Shown here in pieces: positions 8,796 through 17,412 of a stretch of DNA of 64,000 nucleotides. The notes beneath the pieces were generated by a model. The model was not told where the DNA came from. It ran no database searches and was given only the letters and a program-made list of their open reading frames with translations. Every line of letters starts with the position of its first letter. The first letter of the stretch is position 1. The position numbers and the translations under genes are program-made. Location: positions 4,321,501-4,385,500 of the forward strand of contig NZ_CP130630.1 in NCBI RefSeq assembly GCF_030551255.1, read 5' to 3'. The DNA is from Streptomyces sp. NL15-2K. Lineage in GTDB: Bacteria > Actinomycetota > Actinomycetes > Streptomycetales > Streptomycetaceae.

Positions 8796-10166
8796 ATGAC
8801 CCGGCGTCACGGTTACGCCCTGCTCGTCGCGATCGTCGCCGCGATCGTGGCGCTTTCCGCCATCATCTACATCGGGGTGGCAGCCGACCCCGGTACGAAC
8901 GACCGGGCCACGCTGGCCGGCGGACGCCCCCCGCACAACTCCGCCGACCCCGCCTCCACCGGGGTCTGGGTCGGCTCCTGGTCCGCATCCCCGGTCGGCG
9001 CCGAACCCGGCACCGAGATCGTGGGCCTGGCGGACCGCTCGGTACGCAACGTCGTCCACGCGAGCATCGGCGGTACGAGTGCCCGCATCACGCTGTCCAA
9101 TCTCTACGGCCAGTCCCCGCTGACCATCACGCACGCCTCGATCGCCGTCGCGGCCGGCACCGGCACCGCCCAGGCCGTCGCGGAGACCATGCGCAGGCTG
9201 ACCTTCGGCGGCAACACCACGGTCGTCGTCCCGGCCGGGCAGCAGGTGCTCAGCGACGCCGTCCGCGTCACGATCCCCATGGGCAGCGACGTCCTGGTCA
9301 CCACCTACTCCCCCACGCGCTCCGGCCCGGTCACCTACCACCCGCGCGCCCGCCAGATCTCGTACGCCGCCCAAGGCGACCTCACCGAGGACGTAACCGG
9401 GACCGCGTACACCGAGCGGGCCGAGTACTGGCGCTACCTGACCGCGCTGGACGTGCTGAGCGACGAGGCCGAGGGCACGATCGTCGCCTTCGGCGACTCG
9501 CTCACCGACGGCGTCGGCTCCACGGAGAACGCCAACAGCCGCTGGCCCGACCTGCTGTCCGAGCGGCTGCACAAGGCGATCGGGGCGGGCCGGGACCTGC
9601 CCCGCTACAGCGTCGTCAACCAGGGAATCGGCGGCAACCAGGTCCTCGCCGACGGCCTCGGCCTCCCCCACTCTCGGCTTCGCTCGAGCGGGGGGACCCC
9701 CATCGCCGAGAACCAGGCCGGCGTCAGCCGCTTCGCCCGGGACGTGCTCGGCCGGACGAACGTCAAGGTCGTCGTCATCGACCTCGGCATCAACGACATC
9801 CTCCGCAACCCGCGGCTGGCCGACCCCGACAGGATCCTCGACGGCCTGCGCACGATGGTCCGCCAGGCCCACGCCCACGGCATCAAGGTCATCGGCGCCA
9901 CGCTGATGCCCTTCGGCGGCCACCGCGGCTACTCCGACGCCCGCGAGGCCGTACGGCAGGAGATCAACGCCGAGATCCGCTCGGGCAGGGTCTTCGACGA
10001 CGTCGTCGACTTCGACAAGGCCGTCCGGGACGCCTACGACCCGCGCGAGTTCCGCTCCGACTACGACTCGGGCGACCACCTCCACCCGAGCGACAAGGGC
10101 TACGAGCGGATGGCGGCGGCGTTCGACCTGGACGACCTCAAGGGGGCGGCACCGGCGGAGCTGTAG
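8796..10166 (+). CDS. Secreted or membrane-anchored SGNH/GDSL hydrolase
   Basis: ATG at 8796 follows GAGGAG at 8779-8784. The 456-residue product has an N-terminal signal anchor (LLVAIVAAIVALSAIIYIG). An N-terminal beta-rich domain (to about residue 215) precedes an esterase-type SGNH domain with block I FGDSLTDGVG (nucleophile Ser about 233), VNQGIGGNQVL (Gly block), DLGINDI (Asn block) and the Asp-His pair in DHLHPSDKGY near residue 430. It probably deacylates polysaccharide, lipid or peptidoglycan substrates outside the membrane. Between the Gly and Asn blocks an in-frame palindromic repeat (9664-9706) encodes an extra LPHSRLRSSGGTP stretch that looks inserted. Confidence 0.87.
   Translation: MTRRHGYALLVAIVAAIVALSAIIYIGVAADPGTNDRATLAGGRPPHNSADPASTGVWVGSWSASPVGAEPGTEIVGLADRSVRNVVHASIGGTSARITLSNLYGQSPLTITHASIAVAAGTGTAQAVAETMRRLTFGGNTTVVVPAGQQVLSDAVRVTIPMGSDVLVTTYSPTRSGPVTYHPRARQISYAAQGDLTEDVTGTAYTERAEYWRYLTALDVLSDEAEGTIVAFGDSLTDGVGSTENANSRWPDLLSERLHKAIGAGRDLPRYSVVNQGIGGNQVLADGLGLPHSRLRSSGGTPIAENQAGVSRFARDVLGRTNVKVVVIDLGINDILRNPRLADPDRILDGLRTMVRQAHAHGIKVIGATLMPFGGHRGYSDAREAVRQEINAEIRSGRVFDDVVDFDKAVRDAYDPREFRSDYDSGDHLHPSDKGYERMAAAFDLDDLKGAAPAEL
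9664..9706 (+). repeat. Palindromic repeat inserted in frame in the SGNH hydrolase gene
   Basis: The sequence runs CCTCCCCCACT, then a loop with the palindromic part TCGGCTTCGCTCGAG, then GGGGGGACCCCCAT. The outer parts match the hairpins at 10263-10303 and, more loosely, at 1578-1610. It adds about 13 codons to the gene without breaking the frame. Confidence 0.7.
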
Positions 10167-10176
10167 GACTGCCGTC

Positions 10177-10376
10177 AGACTGCGGGCACCCGTCCCGCCC
10201 AGCTGCGGGCACCCGCCCGGCCCAGCTGCGGGCACGCTCCGCGCCAGCTGCGGGCATTCGTGCCTCCCCCAGTGCCCTAAGGGCCTGGGGGGACCCCCAT
10301 GGGCGGGCACGGGTGGGCGCAGGCGGCACCCCGCAGCGCCGGGCCGCGCGACCCACCCCCGCCCAGCACCAACCCC
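10177..10376 (-). repeat. Composite intergenic repeat (CAGCTGCGGGCA array plus dispersed element copy B)
   Basis: Four CAGCTGCGGGCA-type units occur between 10177 and 10256 (the first reads CAGACTGCGGGCA). They are the inverted counterpart of 5546-5633. Next comes a hairpin CCTCCCCCAGTGCCCTAAGG...GGGGGGACCCCCAT at 10263-10303, then a segment whose reverse complement matches 1353-1451. The stretch lies between the convergent SGNH hydrolase and DUF1707 genes and probably ends both transcripts. Confidence 0.72.
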
Positions 10377-10378
10377 GG

Positions 10379-11224
10379 TCAGCGCTCCCCGTCCCGGTAC
10401 CGATCTCGCCGCTCCCGCCGCTCCCGCTTGCGTTCCCGCTGCCGCTCCCGCAGCTCCTCGTGGCGTTCCCGCCGGTCCTCGCGGCGGTCCCACGCAAGGT
10501 CCCGATGGCCTTCCAGCATCTTGCGATGAGCCTCATGCGTGTCGTCCCGGAGCGACTCCCGCACCTCCCGCATCGACGCCTTCCGGTCCAACTTCTCCTG
10601 CCGCCGCTCCGCCCGCGTCCGCTTGCGCTCGACCCCGACCCCACCCCAGAAGGCGAACCCCGTCACGACCACCCGCGGCGCCCCCGGATCCCCCAGCACA
10701 CCATCCTCACGGTGATCAAAACCGCCCATGATCCCGATCCCGCGCACCACGACCTCGACACCGGGCGGCACGATCACCTGCACCCCACCCATGATCGCGA
10801 CGCAGTTGATCTCGACCTCGCCGTCCGCGAAGTTCGCCTCGCGCAGATCGATCTCACCGCCGCCCCAGAAGGCGAAGCAGTTGAAACGCCGGGGCACCGT
10901 CCAACGCCCCCTGCGCTGAAACCCCGACATGACGGCCACGGCCCACGTCGACGACCCCTCGCCGCCGACGATCCGCCCCGCCCAACTCCCGCTCTGCGCG
11001 GGCTGCTTGGTCGTCGACACCGTGGGAACCGGAGCCCCGGCGGCCGGCAGATCACGCGTGATCGGCGTCAGCTCCCCGTAGGTACGCGCCTTGTACGTCG
11101 CGTCCAGCCGCTCCTCGAACTCCTCCATGTCGAGGCGCCCCTCCGCGAGGGCGTCCCGCAGGACCTCGGCGACTCGTTCACGATCGGCGTCGGAAGCGCG
11201 CAGCTCCGGGGCATCCTCGGTCAT
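10379..11224 (-). CDS. DUF1707 SHOCT-like domain protein with LiaF-like C-terminal region
   Basis: The 281-residue product begins with a DUF1707 domain (LRASDADRERVAEVLRDALAEG, LDMEEFEERLDATYKARTYGEL). The middle has repeated FAFWGGGEIDL, VAIMGGVQVIVPPGVEV and GIGIMGGFDH motifs, like the C-terminal beta-helical domain of LiaF/VraT cell-envelope stress proteins. The last about 70 residues are a highly charged Arg/Glu helix (ERHEELRERQRERKRERR) likely to form a coiled coil or bind nucleic acid or acidic lipids. There is no membrane segment. A link to envelope stress is inferred from the domain only. Confidence 0.8.
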   Translation of the reverse strand: MTEDAPELRASDADRERVAEVLRDALAEGRLDMEEFEERLDATYKARTYGELTPITRDLPAAGAPVPTVSTTKQPAQSGSWAGRIVGGEGSSTWAVAVMSGFQRRGRWTVPRRFNCFAFWGGGEIDLREANFADGEVEINCVAIMGGVQVIVPPGVEVVVRGIGIMGGFDHREDGVLGDPGAPRVVVTGFAFWGGVGVERKRTRAERRQEKLDRKASMREVRESLRDDTHEAHRKMLEGHRDLAWDRREDRRERHEELRERQRERKRERRERRDRYRDGER

Positions 11225-11315
11225 ACAAGCAGCCTACGAGTTCCGGGCGACGGGCACTACGCGATCGACTGCCCGGCTCCCACGCAGTCGGCTTCGCGGT
11301 CGGCTATGCAGTCGG

Positions 11316-12290
11316 CTACGCGGTCGACCTCTCCGCATACATTTTCGCGATCACCGCCTCGATGTCCGGCTCCCGCACCGACAGGTCCACCAGCGGATAC
11401 TCCGCCGCGATCCGCGCGACCAGCGGCGCCGCCGACTGAGACGCCGGGAAGGCCAGCCACTGCCGGGGCCCGTCCACCCGTACGACCCGCGCGGGCGGCG
11501 GCGCCTCGATCGGCGGCAGCTCGCGCTCCAGGTCCACCACCAGGGTCCGCTCGCTCTCCCCCGCCTCGTGCAGGCCGACGAGCGGGCCGTCGTACATCAG
11601 CCGCCCGTGGTCGATGACCATGACCCGCGAGCACAACTGCTCGATGTCCTGCAGGTCGTGCGTGGTCAGCAGCACAGTCGTGCCCTGCTCGGCGTTCAAC
11701 TCCCGCAGGAACTCCCGCACCTTGGCCTTGGAGACGACGTCCAGGCCGATCGTCGGCTCGTCGAGGTAGAGCACCTCCGGGTCGTGCAGCAGGGCCGCCG
11801 CGATGTCGCCGCGCATCCGCTGGCCGAGCGAGAGCTGCCGTACCGCGACATCCAACAAGTCACCCAGTTCGAGGAGTTCGACGAGACGGTCGAGGTTCTC
11901 GCGGTAACGGGCGTCCGGGATGCGGTACATGCGGTGCATCAACCGGTAGGAGTCGATCAGCGGCAGGTCCCACCACAGCGTCGTACGCTGCCCGAACACC
12001 ACCCCGATACGGTGCGCCAGCCGCGTCCGCTCCCGGGAGGGATCGAGACCGGCCACCCGCAACCGGCCGCCGCTCGGCGTCAGGATGCCGGTGAGCATCT
12101 TGATCGTCGTCGACTTCCCGGCGCCGTTCGGCCCGATGTACCCGACCATCTCACCGCGCGGCACGCTGAAGGAGAGGGAGTCCACCGCCCGCACCTGCCG
12201 CCGCTCCCGCTTCAGGAAACCGGCCTTCTTCCGCACCTCGAAAACCTTCTCGACGCGGTCCAGTTCGATGAAACGCGCATCCACCAGCAC
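11316..12290 (-). CDS. ABC exporter ATP-binding protein
   Basis: The 324-residue protein has Walker A GPNGAGKST, signature LSLGQRMRGDIAAALLHD, Walker B VLYLDEPTIGLD and the H-loop TTHDLQDIEQL. The sequence VFGQRTTLWWDLPLIDSYRL is typical of the NatA-like subfamily that pairs with two DUF-type ABC-2 permeases (viologen/peptide exporters). The GTG start directly follows the stop of the upstream permease gene with no gap, so the three genes 13989-11316 form one operon. The transported substrate is unknown. Confidence 0.88.
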   Translation of the reverse strand: MLVDARFIELDRVEKVFEVRKKAGFLKRERRQVRAVDSLSFSVPRGEMVGYIGPNGAGKSTTIKMLTGILTPSGGRLRVAGLDPSRERTRLAHRIGVVFGQRTTLWWDLPLIDSYRLMHRMYRIPDARYRENLDRLVELLELGDLLDVAVRQLSLGQRMRGDIAAALLHDPEVLYLDEPTIGLDVVSKAKVREFLRELNAEQGTTVLLTTHDLQDIEQLCSRVMVIDHGRLMYDGPLVGLHEAGESERTLVVDLERELPPIEAPPPARVVRVDGPRQWLAFPASQSAAPLVARIAAEYPLVDLSVREPDIEAVIAKMYAERSTA

Positions 12291-13112
12291 TCAGCTCCCC
12301 GTACTCCGATACGACCGCAGCCCCGCCCGCCAGGCCGACCCGGCCAGCGCACAGCACGCCACCGCCACCAACGGCGACGCGAACGCCGCCCCCTCCGGCA
12401 GGCCCAGCGGATACGGCCGCCCCAACACATAGGCCACGGGCACCCAGTTGACGAACGCCAGCGGCAGCACGAAGGTCACCCCGCGCACCAGGTCCTTGCC
12501 GAACACACTGGGCGGGTACTGCAGCATGGTCGTGCCGCCGTACGTGAACGCGCTCTGCACCTCGGCGGCGTCCTGCACCAGAATCTGGAAGGACGCGCCC
12601 GCGACGAACACCGCGCCGAAGATCGCCGCACCGCTGACCAGCATGACCGGCACCAGCAGCACCTTCAGCACGGTCCAGTCGACGTCGACCGCGACGAGCG
12701 CGTAGCCCAGCACCAGCGCCCCCTGCGTGAGGCGGGCGACACGGCGCAGCGCGAAGCGGTCCGCCGCGGCCTGCGCGAGCACCGGCGCCGGCCGCACGAA
12801 CAGCGTGTCGAGCGTGCCGTCACGCACCCGCTGGCCCAGTTGGCCCAGCGAGTTGCACATCAGGTCCGCAAGGCCGAAGGACGTGACGGACAGGCCGTAC
12901 AGCAGGGCGACCTCGGGCAGGGCGTAGCCGCCGAGCGAGTCGACCCGCGAGAACATCAGCAGGATCGCGACAAAGTCGAGCCCGGACAGCAGCAGATTGC
13001 CGAGCACGGTCATGGCGAAGGATGCGCGGTAGGCCAGGCTGGAGCGGATCCACATCCCGGCGATCAGCCCGTAGGCGCGCAGCCCGTCCGCCAGACGGCT
13101 GGTCTCACCCAC
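12291..13112 (-). CDS. ABC-2 type transporter permease (second)
   Basis: This integral membrane protein of about 273 residues has six predicted hydrophobic segments and the conserved sequence LFVRPAPVLAQ after GQRVRDGTLDT. I place the start at GTG 13112, which overlaps the stop of the preceding permease by a few bases. The longer open frame to 13205 reads through the other gene and has an Arg/Pro/Trp-rich shadow N-terminus. It partners with the permease at 13105-13989 and the ATPase at 11316. Confidence 0.82.
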   Translation of the reverse strand: MGETSRLADGLRAYGLIAGMWIRSSLAYRASFAMTVLGNLLLSGLDFVAILLMFSRVDSLGGYALPEVALLYGLSVTSFGLADLMCNSLGQLGQRVRDGTLDTLFVRPAPVLAQAAADRFALRRVARLTQGALVLGYALVAVDVDWTVLKVLLVPVMLVSGAAIFGAVFVAGASFQILVQDAAEVQSAFTYGGTTMLQYPPSVFGKDLVRGVTFVLPLAFVNWVPVAYVLGRPYPLGLPEGAAFASPLVAVACCALAGSAWRAGLRSYRSTGS

Positions 13113-13989
13113 CCTGGACCACCACCCGCCGGGTCGCCGACGACTGCAACAGTCGCCCGGCCGCCAGGAGCGCCACGGCCCAGGCCGCCGCGAAGACATA
13201 GGCACCCAGCGGATCGGCCTTCCCCATCAGGATGTCCGCGGGCAGCTGCAGCAGGGCCGACCACGGCAGGGCCCGTACGACCTCGCCCAGCACCCCCGGG
13301 AAGACGTTCAGCGGCAACGTCATCCCCGAACAGAACACCCCGGTGATCATCAGGAGTTGCAGCATGCCCTTGCCGTCCAGCAGCCAGAACGCGCTCAGCG
13401 CCACCAGGTAGCGGATCCCGAAACTGACGACCGCCCCGAGCAGGACCGCGACCAGGAACGCCAGCCAGGTCAGCGGATCGTGCGGCAGCGCCACCGGGAA
13501 GAAGAGCGCCCCGAAGACGAAGGGGATCACCCCCCGCCCCAGGAGCTGGAAGAGCGACCTGCCCAGATCGTTCGCCAGCCACCACAGCTGGAGGTCGGCC
13601 GGCCGGTAGAGGTCGATCGCGATCTCACCGGTACGGATGCGTTCCATGAGCTCGATCTCGAAGCCCCCGCCCTGGATGGCCAGCGCCGCGAGCAACGCCT
13701 GCCCCAGCCACACATAGGTGACGGCCTGTGCCTGGTCGTACCCCCCTAGGTGGGGTCTCTCGTCCCACAGCGCCAGATACGTGTACACCAGAATCAGGCC
13801 GAAAACGGTATTGGTGAACACCCCCGCGGCCGTGGCCGCCCGATACGTCGCGTATCTTCTGAAACCCCCCGCCGCGACGGCCGCGTACAACCGCCCCGAA
13901 CCCACCGCAGCCGTCCTCCTCGCCCGCCCGACACCGAAGCGCAGGAGCCTAGTGCGCGGCCGGCTCGACCCGCCAGGCATTTTCCACAC
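13105..13989 (-). CDS. ABC-2 type transporter permease (first)
   Basis: The 294-residue protein has about six membrane segments and the paired-permease signature RIRTGEIAIDLYRPADLQLWWL, analogous to the RDGTLDTLFVRPAP site in its partner. It is first in the three-gene exporter operon. The true start may lie downstream of the first about 30 basic residues (for example near the GSGRLYAAVAAGGF segment). It is divergent from the penicillin-binding protein gene. Confidence 0.82.
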   Translation of the reverse strand: MWKMPGGSSRPRTRLLRFGVGRARRTAAVGSGRLYAAVAAGGFRRYATYRAATAAGVFTNTVFGLILVYTYLALWDERPHLGGYDQAQAVTYVWLGQALLAALAIQGGGFEIELMERIRTGEIAIDLYRPADLQLWWLANDLGRSLFQLLGRGVIPFVFGALFFPVALPHDPLTWLAFLVAVLLGAVVSFGIRYLVALSAFWLLDGKGMLQLLMITGVFCSGMTLPLNVFPGVLGEVVRALPWSALLQLPADILMGKADPLGAYVFAAAWAVALLAAGRLLQSSATRRVVVQGG

Positions 13990-14108
13990 GGCAACACGTG
14001 CGGATTGTCGGGAACGGAACGCCTGGTGCGAGAGTCTTCAACAGGGGGCGTAGAAGGCGTACGAGACGTACGGGAACGTACGAGGCGAAACAGGAGTCCG
14101 TGCACGAC

Positions 14109-16523
14109 ATGAGTGACGAGCCGCAGCCGCAGCAGCCGAACCAGGGCTGGGCACCGACAGAGCCGGAAGCGGCCTCGGAACCCGCAGGGCCGGCCGGCCA
14201 GAAGCCCAAGCGCCCGGGGCGCACCGGCTGGCGCCGGATCATCCCGACCTGGCGCATGGTGCTCGGGACGTTCGTCATCGGGACCCTGCTCCTGATCGGC
14301 CTGTTCTTCCTCGGCTACTCCCTGGTCAAGATCCCGCCCGCCAACGCCCTCGCCACCAAGCAGAGCAACGTCTACCTCTACGCGGACGGCAGCCAGCTCG
14401 CCCGCGACGGCGAGGTCAACCGGGAGAACGTCTCCCTCGCCCGGATCTCCAAGGCCGCCCAGCACGCCGTCCTGGCCGCCGAGGACCGCGACTTCTACAC
14501 GGAGTCCGCCATCGACCCCAAGGCGATGCTCCGCGCCGCCTGGAACACCGCCACCGGCAAGGGCAAACAGTCCGGCTCCACGATCACCCAGCAGTACGTG
14601 AAGAACTATTACCTGGCCCAGGAGCAGACCGTCACCCGCAAGGTGAAGGAGTTCTTCATCTCGATCAAGCTGGACCGCACCGAGTCCAAGGCCCAGATCC
14701 TCGAGGGCTACCTCAACACCAGCTACTTCGGCCGCAACGCCTACGGCATCCAGGCCGCCGCCCAGGCCTACTACGGCGTCGACGCCACCGAACTCACCGC
14801 CGCCCAGGGCGCCTACCTCGCCGCACTGGTCAACGCGCCCAGCGAGTACGACGTCGTCGCCCACCCGGAGAACAAGACCTCCGCCGAGGCCCGCTGGAAC
14901 TACGTCCTGGACGGCATGGTCACCAAGGGCTGGCTCAGCGCCTCCGACCGCGCCGGCATGAAGTTCCCGATGCCCAAGGAGGCCACCCTCTCCACCGGCA
15001 TGTCCGGGCAGCGCGGCTACATCGTCACCGCGATCAAGGACTACCTCACCAAGAACAAGATCGTCGACGCGGACTCGCTCGACGCCGGCGGCTACCGCAT
15101 CACCACCACCCTGCAGAAGAGCAAGCAGAACGCCTTCGTGGACGCGGTCAACGACCAGCTGATGGACAAGCTCGACAAGAAGAACCGCAAGGTCGACACG
15201 TACGTCCGCGCGGGCGGCGCCGCCGTCGATCCCAAGACCGGCAAGGTGCTCGCGATGTACGGCGGCATCGACTACGTGAAGCAGTACACGAACAACGCCA
15301 CCCGCGGTGACTTCCAGGTCGGCTCCACCTTCAAGCCGTTCGTGTTCACCTCCGCCGTCCAGAACGACTCCCTCACCCAGGACGGCCGCACGATCACCCC
15401 GAACACGATCTACGACGGCACCAACAAACGCCCCGTCGTCGGCTGGGACGGCGGACCGTACGCCCCCGAGAACGAGGACCAGGTCTCCTACGGCGACATC
15501 ACCGTCCGCGAGGCCACGGACAAGTCCGTCAACTCGGTGTACGCGCAGATGGCCGTCGACGTCGGCTCCGACAAGGTCAAGAAGACCGCGATCGCCCTCG
15601 GCATCCCCGCCGACACCCCCGACCTGACCGCGTCCCCGTCCATCGCGCTCGGCCCGTCCACCGCCAGCGTCCTCGACATGGCTCAGGCCTACGCCACGCT
15701 CGCCAACCACGGCAAGCACGGCACGTACACCATGATCGAGAAGATCACCAAGGACGGCAGCCAGGAGATCGAACTGCCCCGGCAGAAGACCCGCCAGGCC
15801 GTCAGCCGCGAGGCCGCCGACACCACGACCTCCGTCCTGCAGAGCGTCGTCGAGAACGGCACCGCCACCGCCGCCCAGGCCGCCGGCCGCCCCGCCGCGG
15901 GCAAGACCGGAACGGCGGAGGAGGACACCGCGGCCTGGTTCGCCGGCTACACCCCCGACCTCGCCACCGTCGTCTCCGTCATGGGCCAGGACCCGGTCAC
16001 CGCCGCCCACAAGCCGCTGTACAACGCGATGGGCCTGCCCCGCATCAACGGCGGCGGGGCGCCCGCCGAGATCTGGGCGCAGTTCACCAAGGACGCCCTC
16101 AAGGGCAAGCCCGTCACCGATTTCGACCTCGAGCTCCAGCCCGGCGCCGAGGAGACGCAGGCACCGCCCTCCGACGTCCCGGTGGACCCGACCGCGGGCG
16201 GCCAGGACAACGGCGGCACCACGGGCGACACCACCGGCGGCCAGGACACCGAGGGCCAGACCGGCGGCCAGAGCGAGAGCGCCACGCCGAGCACGCCCAG
16301 CACGAGCGCCCCCGCGGACGGCGGCACCACCGACGGAGGCACGACCACCGACGGCGGCACGACGGACGGAGCCACGGGCGGCACGACGGGCGACACCACG
16401 ACCGGAGGCACGACGGACGGCGGCACCACCGGAGAGACGTCCGGCGACACCACGGACGGCTCACAGGGCGGACCGACCACCGGAGGCCTGACGCCACAGT
16501 TCACGGGCACGAGAAGGCAGTGA
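14109..16523 (+). CDS. Bifunctional class A penicillin-binding protein (transglycosylase/transpeptidase)
   Basis: ATG at 14109 follows CAGGAG at 14091; a GTG at 14100 is an alternative. The product of about 804 residues has a short cytoplasmic Pro-rich tail, one membrane segment (MVLGTFVIGTLLLIGLFFLGY), a GT51 glycosyltransferase domain with the catalytic Glu in AAEDRDFY (about residue 125) and GSTITQQYVKNYYL, and a transpeptidase domain. The transpeptidase carries GSTFKPF (SxxK, about 405), SVNSVY (SxN, about 473) and KTGTAEE (about 598). It polymerises and cross-links peptidoglycan at the outer membrane face. The last about 120 residues are Thr/Gly/Asp repeats (GGTTDGGTTTDGG) of a disordered, wall-spanning tail. 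Confidence 0.93.
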   Translation: MSDEPQPQQPNQGWAPTEPEAASEPAGPAGQKPKRPGRTGWRRIIPTWRMVLGTFVIGTLLLIGLFFLGYSLVKIPPANALATKQSNVYLYADGSQLARDGEVNRENVSLARISKAAQHAVLAAEDRDFYTESAIDPKAMLRAAWNTATGKGKQSGSTITQQYVKNYYLAQEQTVTRKVKEFFISIKLDRTESKAQILEGYLNTSYFGRNAYGIQAAAQAYYGVDATELTAAQGAYLAALVNAPSEYDVVAHPENKTSAEARWNYVLDGMVTKGWLSASDRAGMKFPMPKEATLSTGMSGQRGYIVTAIKDYLTKNKIVDADSLDAGGYRITTTLQKSKQNAFVDAVNDQLMDKLDKKNRKVDTYVRAGGAAVDPKTGKVLAMYGGIDYVKQYTNNATRGDFQVGSTFKPFVFTSAVQNDSLTQDGRTITPNTIYDGTNKRPVVGWDGGPYAPENEDQVSYGDITVREATDKSVNSVYAQMAVDVGSDKVKKTAIALGIPADTPDLTASPSIALGPSTASVLDMAQAYATLANHGKHGTYTMIEKITKDGSQEIELPRQKTRQAVSREAADTTTSVLQSVVENGTATAAQAAGRPAAGKTGTAEEDTAAWFAGYTPDLATVVSVMGQDPVTAAHKPLYNAMGLPRINGGGAPAEIWAQFTKDALKGKPVTDFDLELQPGAEETQAPPSDVPVDPTAGGQDNGGTTGDTTGGQDTEGQTGGQSESATPSTPSTSAPADGGTTDGGTTTDGGTTDGATGGTTGDTTTGGTTDGGTTGETSGDTTDGSQGGPTTGGLTPQFTGTRRQ

Positions 16524-16530
16524 CGGCAAA

Positions 16531-16560
16531 GGGGCCGGTGACGACAGTCACCGGCCCCTG
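16531..16560. terminator. Strong bidirectional terminator hairpin
   Basis: AGGGGCCGGTGAC at 16531-16543 pairs perfectly with GTCACCGGCCCCT at 16548-16560 around a 4-base loop. It lies between the convergent penicillin-binding protein and GroES-like genes. Confidence 0.8.
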
Positions 16561-16587
16561 AAGCCGCTGTTCCACAGCACGGTTGTT

Positions 16588-16944
16588 CTACAGGTACAAC
16601 CCGGTGGTGTCCTCGGACCCCTCGAACCGATCCGCGGCCACAGCATGCAGGTCCCGCTCGCGCATGAGCACGTACGGGACACCCCGCACCTCGACCTCGG
16701 CCCGGTCCTCCGGATCGAACAGGACCCGGTCACCCGGCTCCACGGTCCGTACGTTCTGCCCCACCGCGACGACCTCCGCCCACGCCAGCCGACGGCCCAC
16801 GGCCGCGGTGGCGGGAATCAGAATGCCGCCGCCCGAACGCCGCTCCCCCTCGCTGGTGTCCTGCCGCACGAGTACACGGTCGTGCAGCATCCGGATGGGC
16901 AGCTTGTCGTGCTGGGTGCTGTGCTCGTTCCTCTTGGCGCTCAC
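16588..16944 (-). CDS. GroES-like chaperonin-family protein
   Basis: The 118-residue protein has a single GroES-type beta-barrel: PIRMLHDRVLVRQD at the start, SGGGILIPATA where GroES carries its mobile loop, AEVVAVGQNVRTVEPGDRVLFDPED, and a C-terminal VLMRERDLHAV. It has no groEL neighbour and is longer than housekeeping GroES at both ends. It is probably a GroES paralogue rather than the main co-chaperonin. It is followed on the same strand by nothing before the terminator at 16531-16560. Confidence 0.8.
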   Translation of the reverse strand: MSAKRNEHSTQHDKLPIRMLHDRVLVRQDTSEGERRSGGGILIPATAAVGRRLAWAEVVAVGQNVRTVEPGDRVLFDPEDRAEVEVRGVPYVLMRERDLHAVAADRFEGSEDTTGLYL

Positions 16945-16987
16945 GCCTTGAACCTACCTGTCTCCGGCACACCCGTACCCGGGTGGG

Positions 16988-17317
16988 TCAGCCCTTGCGC
17001 CGCCGGGTCCCCAGGGCCAGCAGCCCCACGACCCCGACCACGACGAGCGCGACGGGCACGACCCGCTCCAGCCTCGGCGCGCCCTCCTCGTCCACGAACT
17101 GAGCCTTGACGTCCGTCACGGCCCGATTGACCCCGACATAGGCCCGCCCAAGGGTGTGATCGATATTCGAAACGACCCTGGCCTTGGCATCGCCCACGAT
17201 CGTCTTCGGATGCACCCGCACCCCGATCTCGTCGAGCGTCTCGCCCAGCATCTCGCGGCGGCGTCTGATGTCCGCCTCGATCTGCGCCGGGGTTCTCGTG
17301 TCCGACGTGTCCGCCAC
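16988..17317 (-). CDS. DUF3618 domain-containing small membrane protein
   Basis: The 109-residue product starts with the family signature RTPAQIEADIRRRREMLGETLDEI, continues with an amphipathic region (KARVVSNIDHTLGRAYVGVNR) and ends in one membrane helix (VVPVALVVVGVVGLLALG) plus RRRKG. It is a widespread actinobacterial protein of unknown function, probably membrane-associated with its N-terminus in the cytoplasm. It is divergent from bcp. Confidence 0.85.
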   Translation of the reverse strand: MADTSDTRTPAQIEADIRRRREMLGETLDEIGVRVHPKTIVGDAKARVVSNIDHTLGRAYVGVNRAVTDVKAQFVDEEGAPRLERVVPVALVVVGVVGLLALGTRRRKG

Positions 17318-17412
17318 CGTACGGCCTCCGAAGTCTGCTGGTGCTGTGTTCTGGACAGTCTGTCAGTTCCGCCCGCGACCGCGCTGTCAGCACCCCCGGT
17401 TACTCTGGTCCG

